A DNA stretch of 64,000 bases. It comes from Lacisediminihabitans changchengi (GTDB taxonomy: Bacteria > Actinomycetota > Actinomycetes > Actinomycetales > Microbacteriaceae). The stretch is taken from positions 1 through 64,000 of the forward strand of contig NZ_JAEPES010000003.1 of the NCBI RefSeq assembly GCF_016634425.1, in the 5' to 3' direction. The position numbers were made by a program, and so were the translations under genes. The notes under the pieces were generated by a model. It was not told the DNA's origin. It saw only the letters and a list, made by a program, of their open reading frames with translations, and ran no database searches. Positions within the stretch are counted from its first letter, which is position 1. Every line of letters starts with the position of its first letter. Below, one piece after another: positions 49,101-58,192 of the stretch.

Positions 49101-52100
49101 ACGTCTCGGTGACGTCGGTCAACATCCGCATCTCGGCCACCCTCACCATCCACCCCGACCCCGACGGTGGACCGGCGATCGGCATCCTGTTCGGCGCCGC
49201 GGTGGAATTCCCTGCGCCGATCCTGCTCGGCGCGTCCGGCCTCGGCATCTACGGCTTCCTCGGCGGGATGGGCATCAACTTCGCCCGCAGCTACGACGAG
49301 ACCGCCGAGCTGCCCGCGCTCGACTGGGCCATCACTCACCTGAAGAACGATGACCTGTTCACCGACCAGGCATGGCACTACCAGAAGGATGCGTACTCGT
49401 TCGGCGCTGGCCTCGTGCTCGGCACCGCCGACGGTGGATTCACGCTCAACCTCAAGGGCGTGCTGCTGATCTCGACGCCCGGCCCCGACATCACGCTGCT
49501 CGCCCTCGCCAACGTCTTCTCCCCGACCCTGCCCGAGCTCGGCGGCGACACCAGCGCGACGATCATCGCGGTCATCGACCTCGACTTCGGCCGCGGGACC
49601 GTGCTCGTCGCGCTCCGCATCGAGTACGCGATCGGGGCGCTCCTGTCGATCAAGATTCCCGTCACCGCCTTCTTCGACACGAATGACACCTCGCACTGGT
49701 ACGTCGAGCTCGGCAACTACGAGCACCCGGCCACGGTCAGGGTGTTCGATTCGTTCACCGGTTCGGGCTACCTCGAGGTGCATGGCGACGGGCTGAGCCT
49801 GCCGACCGACCCGCCGCTCAGCTCGGGCGGCCTGGTATTCGCCGCCGGCTTCCACATCGAGGCCGTCCTGATGGGCAGCGAGACGATCGGCCTCTACTTT
49901 AAGGCAGCCGCCGGCTTCGACGCGCTGTTCTCGCCAGACCCGCTGTATGTCGGCGGAATCATCGAGGTCAGCGGCGAGCTGCGCCTGTGGATCATCAGCA
50001 TCTCCGCCAGCGCCAAGCTCGTCATCATCTACAAGGATGCGACCGGCGAGCTGTACGTGCACGGCGAGGTGCACGGCAAAGTCGACTTCTTCTTCTTCAG
50101 CGTCGAGGGCTCCGTCGAACTGACCATCGGGACCAAGCCGGGCGCAGAGCCGCCGCCTGTGCAGGACCTCGTCACCGGCGTCGGACTCGTAACACGCACA
50201 ATCCACGTGCTGCTCGAGGGCGCCGCCGTCGGCGAGCCCGTTGACGGCGTGCTCGCGAAGGCCGCCGAGAGCGGGAACGCGCCGGTCGACGTGCCGATCG
50301 ATGCGATCCCGGTGCTGTCGTTCCTCACCCTCGCCAAGACCGACCAGGCGAACATCCTCGGCGGGGTACTCGGCTCATACGCGGGCGCCCCCGCCAACCC
50401 GTGGATGCAGCTCGGCGACCATTGGTGGCGGTACGAGGTCACCGCCGTGCGGCTCACCGGGGGAGTGCTCATCCCGCCCACGCCGGCCGGCGGGTCGGCG
50501 GCAAGCGTGTGGTGGGTGCAGAAGAACGACGCGCAGGCGACGTCGCTGCAGCTGGCACTGCTGAACTGGACGCCCGATCCGCATCCGGCCGCCGTGCCGT
50601 ACGGCGAGGCGCTGACCACGACCGTCGACCACCGGTGGGGCACGATCTGCAGCACGGCGGCAGAGCCGGCGAGCGTGCTGTGGACGTTTGACGAGCAGCC
50701 GCTCGGTCCGAGCCCCACGGGGTGGGTGCTCACAGGCATCGCCTGGCCAGACGCCCCTGGCACCATCCGGACAACTCCGGTGCGCACCCGGATGACCGTG
50801 ACCGAGCCGTGGCGGATCGCACCCGCCGTCGACGCACTGCAGGGCACCGACCCCGCGATCGTCCTCGGCGACGCCGTGGCCTGCTACAACCCGTCGATCC
50901 GCGACCCGAAGACCTCGCTCTCGCAGTGGTCGAAGGGACAGGCGACGGAGTTCAGCGCGCGCGGCTGGCTCACCGGCGCCGCGGCGTTCACCGCCCTCGA
51001 CGCGTACGTGGCTGCCGGTGGGTCGCTCTACGACTTCCCCGCCGCGCGGCAGGCGACGGCGTGGGACCCCGCGACAGTGTCGGCGTTCGCACGCGCTGCG
51101 GCGGCGACGGGTTCGCGCCAGATCGTGCAGGATGCCGGATGCTTCGGCGAGCTGCTGCGCTCGCCGCTCCACGATCTCGCCGAACCCGCCCCGGGCGGAG
51201 GCGAGCTGGAGCGCAAGCTCGTCGAGGAGACCTGGGCGGCATCCGGGTTCACGCCCGATCCGCTGGCCGACGCCGTCGCATTCACCGCGGGCGCTGCCGC
51301 GGACGCCGACGGGTTCGAGGACTTCGGCGTGCTGATGCTGATGCCGCGGATCGGACTCAAGTACGGCCTGACGGTGTCGGCGCGCACGGCCGATGGGTCC
51401 GAGATCGAGACGCACCGCGTGAACGGCCAGGATCTGGTGCCATCGCCTGTGCCGATCCCGGGCCGCTGGCTCGACGCCGAAGGATCGTGGGCCGACCCGG
51501 TGAGCCGGGCCGGGCACCTCGCCGGGCGACTGATCTCGACCGAGAAGCTCGTGGCGGTGTACGTGCGACTTGACGGGCTCGGCGGCAAGGCGGCGCACGT
51601 CGTGACCGGCTGGGACCGCCGCCGCAGTAAGGCACCGTTCCCGGCCTACTACGTCGTCGCGGTCGAGGCGCTGCTCGCCTCCGAGACCCGCCGGTATGAC
51701 TGGGACACGACGACGCTGAACAACGATCAGCAGGCGCTGAACACCGCCCTCACGCAGGCGGCCGGCAGCGAGCCGCTGCTGACGCCCGACACGACGTACG
51801 CTGTCGAGATCGACTGGCAGGCGACCTGGGTGCCGGTCACTGGCGACGACCACAGCCCGCCGCAGGGTCAGCCTCCCGCTCCGACGCTGACGCCCGCCGA
51901 CCTTCCGAACGACCACACGTCGACCAAGACGCAGAGCTTCCGCTTCCACACAAAGGCACAGGCGAACGTGCCCTCCGACGTCGTGTCCGACCTCTCGCCG
52001 TGGGTGCTCGGCACCATTCCCGCGAAGGACGAGACCGGGGTCTTCACGCATGCCGGGGTGAGCCTCACCTTCTCGTCGCAGCGGGTGGCTGCCCTGTTCG

Positions 52101-53032
52101 ACGCGTACGACCTCGAGCTCTATGCCGTGGTGCACTCCTCCTCGGGCATCCACCCCCGACTCGCCGATCAGCCCGATAATCCCGTGCCGCAGGTGCCGCT
52201 GGTCGGTGGGTCGGCCTACGCCACCACGATCGATCCGTACGGGGTCACGTCGCCCTGGCGCGAGGCCGCCGAGGACCTCGCGGCGAACCTCGGATGCCTC
52301 GACGAGTCGCGATTCGACCACAGCACGTTCACCGTGACGCTGCCGTACGAGTTCGAGCCGCTCACCGAGTACCTGCTCGACGTGCACGCGCGCAACAAGG
52401 GCGCCGGCGGCACGGGCGACATCGTGTACCGGGTCCCGTTCCGCACCGGCCGGTTCGCCGATGCCGCCGAACTCGCGTCGTTCGTCGGCAGCTCGCGCGG
52501 CGAAGGCCGCGGCATCCTCACCCCCTCGGCGTTCGCCCCGCTCGTCGGCAGCGTGCCCGGCACGGTGCTCGACGACGCGTTCGAGCACGCCGGGCTCGGC
52601 GCCCCCCAGGTTCCGGCCTTCCCGGCGCTGCAGGTGCTGTGGAGCACCGACACGGTGCCTCAACCGATCGCGGTGGTCGTCGAGTCGAGTGAAGCAATTG
52701 TGCGCTCGCGGGCGACGCCGCAGAAGGTGGATGCCGCGCCCACCGACGCCGACCCGACACACCACTACTGGGCGAGCGTGCCCTGGACATGGCTAAAGGT
52801 CGGACCCGCGATCTCGCCCGCCCCACCCGGATTGCCGGACGCCCCGGTGACCCGCATCGCAACGGGCCCGGGCGGCACGCGCGCAATCGTCTTCCTCGGT
52901 CCGAACGCCCGCGGCACGAGACTCCGAGTCGACCTCGTCACCGACCTCGACGGACCCGCGGGATCCACCGAGGCGCGCACTCCGCTGCTGTCGGTCGCGC
53001 TCGTCACCGCACCGTGGGAGGAGGAGGACTGA
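46187..53032 (+). CDS. Giant 2281-aa beta-rich protein with OmpA-like segment, function unknown
   Basis: GTG 46187 with GGAGG 6 nt upstream; the longer frame from 46079 adds unlikely residues. There is no signal peptide. The first 330 residues and the section from about 870 to 1350 are beta-rich with many Gly/Asp-containing strands. Around 505-570 LTVDGYASYENEQAQYNHDLS with RRLQAALAIL looks like an OmpA-type peptidoglycan-associated motif. A hydrophobic Ala/Leu/Gly segment lies near 742-786. The C-terminal part (1450-2281) is again beta-rich. Some sections recall DUF6603-type repeats, a weak impression only. It overlaps the next gene by one base, so both probably make one complex or structure. 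Confidence 0.75.
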   Translation: MTQWDDLPDSAKNGGALSALEDALKAGGANGPTPDGDWKVWSKTYRADSLLTLGGFGGIPGGGTPIEFRDPNLTIEIGLHQTSGTDDGGWRVVLTSPVVAVHLPFLSPAKYDEPNARLLPDPSIDHVSMLVGGLKLRLMQLSGQSVQFDFLSASTTGNPVDQIYDLVRMEPPYATVGPEATVGIGFRAAVLDLSSEAGPSGLPAGARAMPNAWQGFYLPEVRVFVQPPGLEDLYITTAARDLYIGVGASAGLTAIFEAEVVNIAELTVSAHVLTKAGKYIPVTIADPTADPAHGTATVPADATLFVDTHGGSGSNTVTIAPDNASIVMGTRANITTDADGTTIQVTVSDAAAGITKHLTVTTTLNTSAAGDGGGGVTALSITPTSTLVPYRMVADSLDPAVVRLEPAPPVTATIAWTSSTVPIIGDSDKSSVTLDVSALTPTHPLSSQLVVTVSGGSAVVSDCYFVFDHPTPAELATPTWARNPDNTRDQKSPARDQHAPSRSYIDAATDLASYLDHDTELTVDGYASYENEQAQYNHDLSDRRLQAALAILHDAGFSKAKAGTAFGAANAHASTNPRTDTAPPPTTPAPPAETDGFWWLARAWAPGAPAANVTANLDVTRQEWGGDNTQKDVTPLKQPQPSCFRRIGVRVEILRDTFIRAEVWGEFDFSKAADQSKPGLGLTDAQHDDNPADGIVDFLVRLRISEDRQSWEVDAEFRAHDKDKDGLYQRKRGDGIPDLVLDAVGALAVLAPLAAAASSLSPAGGGVVALGAVAIGAAGVLETQKLTLYGGELVVADGIVSADGSTGDASAGSKVAVFFDVETSFSFDLKIIRTADGKPMSARYKAIGVAGQWGSAANPDFRPLAVFDPAKGYTIDAPDGSLVATPPLDEILRIFGFKVSRDNPMFVEVQFGIGLELGIVTIDTATVRADFHGSGAPDISISRLSATLDVPGVLHGTGYVAISDAQISGGFDVSVTSVNIRISATLTIHPDPDGGPAIGILFGAAVEFPAPILLGASGLGIYGFLGGMGINFARSYDETAELPALDWAITHLKNDDLFTDQAWHYQKDAYSFGAGLVLGTADGGFTLNLKGVLLISTPGPDITLLALANVFSPTLPELGGDTSATIIAVIDLDFGRGTVLVALRIEYAIGALLSIKIPVTAFFDTNDTSHWYVELGNYEHPATVRVFDSFTGSGYLEVHGDGLSLPTDPPLSSGGLVFAAGFHIEAVLMGSETIGLYFKAAAGFDALFSPDPLYVGGIIEVSGELRLWIISISASAKLVIIYKDATGELYVHGEVHGKVDFFFFSVEGSVELTIGTKPGAEPPPVQDLVTGVGLVTRTIHVLLEGAAVGEPVDGVLAKAAESGNAPVDVPIDAIPVLSFLTLAKTDQANILGGVLGSYAGAPANPWMQLGDHWWRYEVTAVRLTGGVLIPPTPAGGSAASVWWVQKNDAQATSLQLALLNWTPDPHPAAVPYGEALTTTVDHRWGTICSTAAEPASVLWTFDEQPLGPSPTGWVLTGIAWPDAPGTIRTTPVRTRMTVTEPWRIAPAVDALQGTDPAIVLGDAVACYNPSIRDPKTSLSQWSKGQATEFSARGWLTGAAAFTALDAYVAAGGSLYDFPAARQATAWDPATVSAFARAAAATGSRQIVQDAGCFGELLRSPLHDLAEPAPGGGELERKLVEETWAASGFTPDPLADAVAFTAGAAADADGFEDFGVLMLMPRIGLKYGLTVSARTADGSEIETHRVNGQDLVPSPVPIPGRWLDAEGSWADPVSRAGHLAGRLISTEKLVAVYVRLDGLGGKAAHVVTGWDRRRSKAPFPAYYVVAVEALLASETRRYDWDTTTLNNDQQALNTALTQAAGSEPLLTPDTTYAVEIDWQATWVPVTGDDHSPPQGQPPAPTLTPADLPNDHTSTKTQSFRFHTKAQANVPSDVVSDLSPWVLGTIPAKDETGVFTHAGVSLTFSSQRVAALFDAYDLELYAVVHSSSGIHPRLADQPDNPVPQVPLVGGSAYATTIDPYGVTSPWREAAEDLAANLGCLDESRFDHSTFTVTLPYEFEPLTEYLLDVHARNKGAGGTGDIVYRVPFRTGRFADAAELASFVGSSRGEGRGILTPSAFAPLVGSVPGTVLDDAFEHAGLGAPQVPAFPALQVLWSTDTVPQPIAVVVESSEAIVRSRATPQKVDAAPTDADPTHHYWASVPWTWLKVGPAISPAPPGLPDAPVTRIATGPGGTRAIVFLGPNARGTRLRVDLVTDLDGPAGSTEARTPLLSVALVTAPWEEED

Positions 53033-56000
53033 TGGCGCGCATCGCGAACCCCGGGTACTTCCGCGCCGAAGCTGTCGGCATCGACTGGGCCTCGGTCGCC
53101 AAGTCGCACGGGCAGCAGCTACCGGACGCCGGCGACTCCCGCGGGCTCACCCTGCGACTGGCGTGGGCGTGCCACAGCGACCTCGGCGTGCCGCACGGGG
53201 TGTTCACCGTGTGGCGGCGGCAGCCGAAGCCGGCGGATGCGCGTGCGGTCGAGGTCGCCGCACAGTCCACCGGCGACGGATCGCTGCGGGTGGACTGGGG
53301 CACGCCTGCGGGGCGCGTCGTCATCGACTGCGCTGTGGTCGACCCGTCGCGACCGGTCGTCGTGCGCCTGTGCTGGCGCACCGGCTCGAAGGAGTCCGTC
53401 ACTACCGTCGGCGTGTCGGGCACGGGCAGCGCGACCGCGCACATCGAACTGCGGACGCCCGGCGCGACGTGCGCTCTCGTCACCAACGCGTTCGATCCGG
53501 TCGCCCGCATCGTCTCCCTCGACGACATCGTCAACGCACCCGACTGGGAGCCCCTCGAGTACGTCGGGCTGCCGGTCCCGAATACCGGTATCGCCGGCAC
53601 CGACTATGACGGCTACAAGCAAGGCTTTGTTACCGGGACGATGCCAGCACAGGATGCCGCCCTCGACCGCTGGACCCGCGGCGCTCCGCCGGTGGGATGG
53701 CCGATGACGCTGCCGTCCGGCGTCGTCGCGCCGACCTGGCAGGCGCCGGATGCGAAGGCGTTCGTGGCTCGGATCGCCGCCGAGTTGCTCGACAGGATCG
53801 CAGGCCTGTACGCGCCGGGGCTCGCCGAGAACGCACAGGCGGGAGTGACGAGCCCTACCCCGGTGGCGGGCCCGCCGGGTGCGGGGCAGCCGGCATCTAT
53901 CGACGCCGCCCCATGGCCGCTGCTTTCGATTCCGGCCGTGAGCGATCCGTTCGCCAACCTGGCCCTCGGGTTCGGTACGGCATACCCGTTCCGCACCGGC
54001 AGCCGAGCCATCGCGCAACTGCCGGCGCCGGAGTTCCTCGTTACCGCGAAGTATGCCGAAGGCCCGGTGTTCCGGGCGAGCGGGCCCGGGTGGAACGTCG
54101 AGATCCCGCTGCCGGCGGGGGAGTACGCCGCGTATGCCCCACCCGTCATGCACGCGCAGACCCCCGGACCGCTGCCCTTCGTGTCGACGCGCTACTCGCT
54201 GCAGCCACCCACGTTCATCGACGCCCCGTGGCGCGAGAACGTGCGGTCGACATGGCCGCCACTGCCCGCCGACGCGGGCACCGTGCACGTCACGCAGTTC
54301 GCGACGGTGCGCACTCCCCTCGCGACGGGAGTGGCCGAGCCGCTGTTCGCTTTCGACTCCGACGTCGACGGATGGCGCGTGCCGAACATCCCGCCCCTCA
54401 CGCCCGGCGCGACTCTCCTGAGCAGTATCGACCCGGTCGCCGAGATCCCGCTCGGCAGTGGCGGACGCCAGGAGCTGTACGCCGCCGCGCTGTCGGACGT
54501 CCACGGCATCTGGTCGCCGTGGAGCGAGACCGTTTATTCCGGTGTCGAACCGGGCGCGACGCCGCCGATGCTTGCGAACCTCAAGCTGCGGACCACCTAC
54601 ACGGGCTCGGTGCTGTGCCCGGCGACGCTCGACGTGGACGTGATCGCCGAGTTCACCGAGCGGTCGACGACCTCCGTCGAGTTCTCCGCCGTGTTTTACC
54701 CGATGACCTCGCCGTCGATGCCCCCACCGATGGGGCTCGGCGCCGAGTCGGTGCCGGTCGGTGCGGTGCGTCGCAGCTTCTCGATCTCGTTCACCGGTGA
54801 TGTACCGACTGGCATCGGATGCGCCGTCGTGCCGCTCGACGAGAACGGCCTGTCGACGCCGGTCGCGGGACCCGGGCAGGGCGAGCCGCGCCGCTTCGGT
54901 GTGCGCGTCGGTTTACCGCCTCTCGACTTCTCGACAACCGACCGCTGGGGGGTGGACGTCTGGGCGCGCCGAGCTCTGGCGGTCGGCCCGACTCCCACGG
55001 TGTGGTCGCCCGGCGATCCCGCGCGGGCGATGCTCGCGTCGGTCGGCAGCCCTGTGCCGGTAGTCCCGGCGACGATGCCGCTCCCGGGTGTGCCGCTTGC
55101 GAGCCTCCCCGACTCAGACGGCCGCTCGCACGTACGGGTGGTGTGGGGAGCGCCCGGGTCGAGCAGCGTCAAGGCGTTCGTGGTGTGGCAGGCGAGCGAG
55201 GACTACCTCCGCGAGCGTTGCGGGATCGCCGACCCGGCACCGGATGTGGTGCCCGGCGCGCGACTCGTCGCTGTGCGCCAGCTGCTGATCGACCATCCCG
55301 AGCAGTGCCGTCTCGCCTTCCGGCGCGTGCTGGATGTGACCGGCGACCGGCGGGAGGCGGATGTCGCGCTCGCCCGCGGCTCCACCGGCATTCAGTTCTT
55401 CGTCGTCACCTCCACGACCCCGAGCGGCGTCGACTCGGCGTGGCCCTACAACTCAGCTGGCCACGACTCCACGCAGGTATTCATCGCACCGCGCGTGCTG
55501 CGGCCCGCCCAGCCGCTCGCGCGCCCCGAGATCACTCTCGCGGGGGCGGACGTCGGTCTCGAGGTGCCGAGCGACGTGCCGGTATCCCGCTTTCGCGTCT
55601 ACCGCACGCACAACTTCGACGCGGCCCGCCGGGCCGACTCGATGGGCGCGCCCGAGTTTGCCACGGCGACCGCGCCCGCCGATCCGCCGCCCCCGGCCGA
55701 CGTCGACCTCGTCACCGGGCAGCCCGTCTTCCGTGGGCACTGGGCCGGCGCGCTCACCCCGAGCTGGAAGACCTGGTACGTGCGGACTGTGGCCGAGCCT
55801 GACACGAGCGGCGTCCCCGAGCGGGGCTGGCGGGGCATCCTGTCGCCGGAGTCCGATATCGTGACAGTGCGCGTTCCGCCCTCGACCCCGCCCGACCTTG
55901 ATCCTCTCGTCGTCGAGTCGGTGACGCCCGATCACAGCGTGCTTGTAGCGCGCACCTCGACATCGGCACCGATCGCCGACACCGACTTCGGGCCGCACCT

Positions 56001-56745
56001 GGCCGGGGCGCTGGCGTCTGCCGCGCTCACGGCGGACGGGATGGCCGCGGCATCCCTCACGCCGCTCTCGGGGCTGGCCGCCGCCGATCCGCCGGCACCG
56101 GCGGTCGGTGTCGCAGTGGTTGTGCGCGAGGAACGAAGCGGGGGTCGCACGCCGCTGGCGGTGTGGTTCACGCGGGCCGACCCGGCGCAGCCGGTAGACG
56201 TCGGGCTGCGGCTCGTCGATCCGCTCGGACGCGCGGTCGTGCAGCTCGCGACGGTCGCCGGATGGACCGCGCCCACGCCGCCGAACCTCGAGCTCGTCGC
56301 GGTGACGCGGGCATCGGCGACCGCTGCCGTCGTCACGGTCTCGAGCACCGAGGAGCGCACCGCGCGGCCGCCGTTCGTGCTCTCCGTCTCGGCGGCGCGC
56401 CGGATCATCGCGCGTCCGCCGCTCGGCAGACTCGGGGGGATCGGCGGGATCCGCCCGATCGCGGGGGCCGGCGAAGCGCGCGAGCTGCTCCTCATCCCCG
56501 GCTTACCGCTCGGACCGACGCTCACCGCGTCGATCGAGCTGCCTGCCATTCGGCGCGACGGCGGGCTGCCATTCCCGATCCCCTTCCCGCCGCGACCGCC
56601 GGCGAGCGGCATCCGCTTCGCCTTCCGTGAAGAAGTCGGACCCGCTCTCTACGACATCTTTATCCCGCTCGCAGCGACGATGTCGGCGACGGTGACACTC
56701 ACATCGCCGGAGGGGCCGCACACGTCGGTGCGCGCGACGGGATAG
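53032..56745 (+). CDS. 1237-aa FN3-like companion of the giant protein, function unknown
   Basis: ATG 53032 shares a base with the previous stop (TGATG), with GGAGGAGGA just upstream. It has no signal peptide or membrane helix. Repeated beta-sandwich-like units are suggested by strands such as HVRVVWGAPGSSSVKAFVVW, VSRFRVYRTHNFDAARR and TWYVRTVAEPD, similar to fibronectin type III domains. The end is a short Pro/Ile-rich beta unit. The pair occurs with no other recognisable partner, flanked by IS scars. Length and style suggest a large extracellular or cell-surface assembly exported by an unknown route, or a structural part of a particle. Confidence 0.7.
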   Translation: MARIANPGYFRAEAVGIDWASVAKSHGQQLPDAGDSRGLTLRLAWACHSDLGVPHGVFTVWRRQPKPADARAVEVAAQSTGDGSLRVDWGTPAGRVVIDCAVVDPSRPVVVRLCWRTGSKESVTTVGVSGTGSATAHIELRTPGATCALVTNAFDPVARIVSLDDIVNAPDWEPLEYVGLPVPNTGIAGTDYDGYKQGFVTGTMPAQDAALDRWTRGAPPVGWPMTLPSGVVAPTWQAPDAKAFVARIAAELLDRIAGLYAPGLAENAQAGVTSPTPVAGPPGAGQPASIDAAPWPLLSIPAVSDPFANLALGFGTAYPFRTGSRAIAQLPAPEFLVTAKYAEGPVFRASGPGWNVEIPLPAGEYAAYAPPVMHAQTPGPLPFVSTRYSLQPPTFIDAPWRENVRSTWPPLPADAGTVHVTQFATVRTPLATGVAEPLFAFDSDVDGWRVPNIPPLTPGATLLSSIDPVAEIPLGSGGRQELYAAALSDVHGIWSPWSETVYSGVEPGATPPMLANLKLRTTYTGSVLCPATLDVDVIAEFTERSTTSVEFSAVFYPMTSPSMPPPMGLGAESVPVGAVRRSFSISFTGDVPTGIGCAVVPLDENGLSTPVAGPGQGEPRRFGVRVGLPPLDFSTTDRWGVDVWARRALAVGPTPTVWSPGDPARAMLASVGSPVPVVPATMPLPGVPLASLPDSDGRSHVRVVWGAPGSSSVKAFVVWQASEDYLRERCGIADPAPDVVPGARLVAVRQLLIDHPEQCRLAFRRVLDVTGDRREADVALARGSTGIQFFVVTSTTPSGVDSAWPYNSAGHDSTQVFIAPRVLRPAQPLARPEITLAGADVGLEVPSDVPVSRFRVYRTHNFDAARRADSMGAPEFATATAPADPPPPADVDLVTGQPVFRGHWAGALTPSWKTWYVRTVAEPDTSGVPERGWRGILSPESDIVTVRVPPSTPPDLDPLVVESVTPDHSVLVARTSTSAPIADTDFGPHLAGALASAALTADGMAAASLTPLSGLAAADPPAPAVGVAVVVREERSGGRTPLAVWFTRADPAQPVDVGLRLVDPLGRAVVQLATVAGWTAPTPPNLELVAVTRASATAAVVTVSSTEERTARPPFVLSVSAARRIIARPPLGRLGGIGGIRPIAGAGEARELLLIPGLPLGPTLTASIELPAIRRDGGLPFPIPFPPRPPASGIRFAFREEVGPALYDIFIPLAATMSATVTLTSPEGPHTSVRATG

Positions 56746-56969
56746 TCGGTGACGGCGGTCTCCGGGCGACTTCGCAATCTCGGCAAGACTGGCTGGGAAG
56801 CTAAGACCCGCGAACTCATTCGCCTCGCTCGCGACCGTGAACAGGATGGCGACTGGCTGAGGTTTCGACGCCGGACGAGGTTGTAGTGCTCGATGTAACG
56901 CTCGACGACGCGATCGCCCTCTTGTTGAACTGTCGCCGATTTTGCGACAGTTGACCAGTCGGCCAGTCT
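56746..56969. other. Non-coding scar with a possible transposase fragment
   Basis: On the minus strand about 56850-56930 reads VVERYIEHYNLVRRRN, which resembles the C-terminal end of a DDE transposase. It has no start or end. The rest holds nothing I can support. Confidence 0.35.
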
Positions 56970-57242
56970 TCTGTTGTGTCCGCGCGCGCGTGATGATCGC
57001 GCCCACCATCAGCAGCGCGATGCCGATGGATGCGAGGAGGCCAGCGAGCGGCACCATATTCCGACGATCAGGCCGACGACGGCTAGGAGTTCGAGTGCGC
57101 CAATCGTCTTCCAGGTGCGGTTGGTGAGGGTGAGGCTGTCGCGGATGGCGAGAGAGGACGACGCCTGGAGCAGCTTCCCGCCGCCCGTGGCCAGGAGGAG
57201 TAGCACGAGCAGGGCGTCGAGGATGAGTCGCGCGATGATAAT
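56970..57242 (-). pseudogene. DoxX-like membrane protein, frameshifted and truncated
   Basis: The frame starting near 57242 (ATT, or GTG at 57206) gives a hydrophobic helix LDALLVLLLLATGGGKLLQ and GALELLAVVGLIVGIW. The sequence then continues in another frame as VPLAGLLASIGIALLMVGAIITRA. This is a DoxX/DUF4870-like small membrane fold cut by a frameshift near 57060, with the last helix missing. It lies 25 bp after the SDR stop and was probably its operon partner. Confidence 0.55.
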
Positions 57243-57266
57243 GGGGTCGTCCTCTCTCGGCGGTTT

Positions 57267-58085
57267 CTACTTGCCTTCGGCTTCGCGGGATACGGGAGCC
57301 CATTCGTTCCACTCGTCGAGGCGCTGCTGGTAGTAGTACGACGCGAGCTGAATGGGCTGCTCTCCGAAGAAGACGCGCAGGGGGGCCTTCTCGGCGTCGA
57401 CGATTTTGAAGATCGCGGACCCGAACCCGACGGGCTTCGGGTTGACGATGTTGGCCATCTGCGCGGCCATGTCCTCGTGGAGGGGGCCGTATGCCGGGAG
57501 GGGATCGGCGAACACGGCGGACGCGCCGGCCCAGTCGGTGTCGAAGCCGCCGGGCTCGACCAGGGTGACCTTGATGCCGAACCCAGCAATTTCCCCGGCG
57601 AGAGACTCGGTAAGACCTTCGAGCGCCCACTTGGACGCGTGGTAACCGCCGAGGGACGGGAAGGCGATGACGCCGCCGACGGTGGAGATCTGGATGATGT
57701 GACCCGAGCTCTGCTGACGGAGGATCGGCAGCACGGCCTGGGTGACGTGGAACACCCCAAACAGATTGGTCTCGAGCTGGTCGCGAAGCTGCTGCTCGGT
57801 GATCTCCTCGAGCGTGCCGAAGAGGCCGTAGCCGGCGTTGTTGATGACAACGTCGAGGCGGCCGAACGTGTCGTGGGCGGTCTTGACCGCGGCGAACACC
57901 TGGTCGCGGTCGGTGACATCCAGCTGGAGGGGGAGGACCGCGTCCCCGTACTTCTCGACCAGGTCGTTGAGGGTGTCGGAGTTGCGGGCAGTTGCTGCGA
58001 CTTTGTCGCCTCGCTCGAGCGCGGCAAGAACGAACTCCCGGCCGAAGCCCTTTGATGAACCGGTGACGAACCAAACTTTGCTCAT
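57267..58085 (-). CDS. Short-chain dehydrogenase/reductase
   Basis: 272 aa. Classical SDR: NAD(P) site TGSSKGFG at residues 8-15, NNAG at 82-85, catalytic Ser in ISTVGG (about 134), Tyr148 and Lys152 in YHASK. Arg in AATARNSD favours NADP(H). The substrate is unknown. GAGGAG lies 8 nt before ATG. It is divergent from a TetR gene with an operator-like palindrome between them, so the TetR protein most likely represses it. Such pairs are common for stress or xenobiotic-responsive reductases. Confidence 0.9.
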   Translation of the reverse strand: MSKVWFVTGSSKGFGREFVLAALERGDKVAATARNSDTLNDLVEKYGDAVLPLQLDVTDRDQVFAAVKTAHDTFGRLDVVINNAGYGLFGTLEEITEQQLRDQLETNLFGVFHVTQAVLPILRQQSSGHIIQISTVGGVIAFPSLGGYHASKWALEGLTESLAGEIAGFGIKVTLVEPGGFDTDWAGASAVFADPLPAYGPLHEDMAAQMANIVNPKPVGFGSAIFKIVDAEKAPLRVFFGEQPIQLASYYYQQRLDEWNEWAPVSREAEGK

Positions 58086-58146
58086 AGTGATGCTCCTCGA
58101 GTCATGTGGCGCTGCTCAGCGCTCGGGAGTCATCCTATGCCGATAG

Positions 58147-58161
58147 TGACAACCGGTGTCA
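58147..58161. promoter_or_regulatory. TetR operator overlapping the SDR promoter
   Basis: The palindrome TGACA-ACCGG-TGTCA (5-bp arms, 5-bp centre) lies in the 107-bp divergent region. On the minus strand TTGACA (58162-58157), a perfect -35 box for the SDR gene, overlaps it, with TAGGAT about 19 bp further as a candidate -10. Binding here would block the SDR promoter. Confidence 0.6.
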
Positions 58162-58192
58162 AGTTCGCGTCTGTGGGGGTATGCTGAGGATC

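Noticed and set aside
47120..50206. 1028-codon minus-strand frame inside the giant gene
   Set aside because: It is antisense to a frame with a good Shine-Dalgarno and protein-like composition. Its own translation is repetitive Arg/Asp/Gly and Val, typical of a shadow frame.
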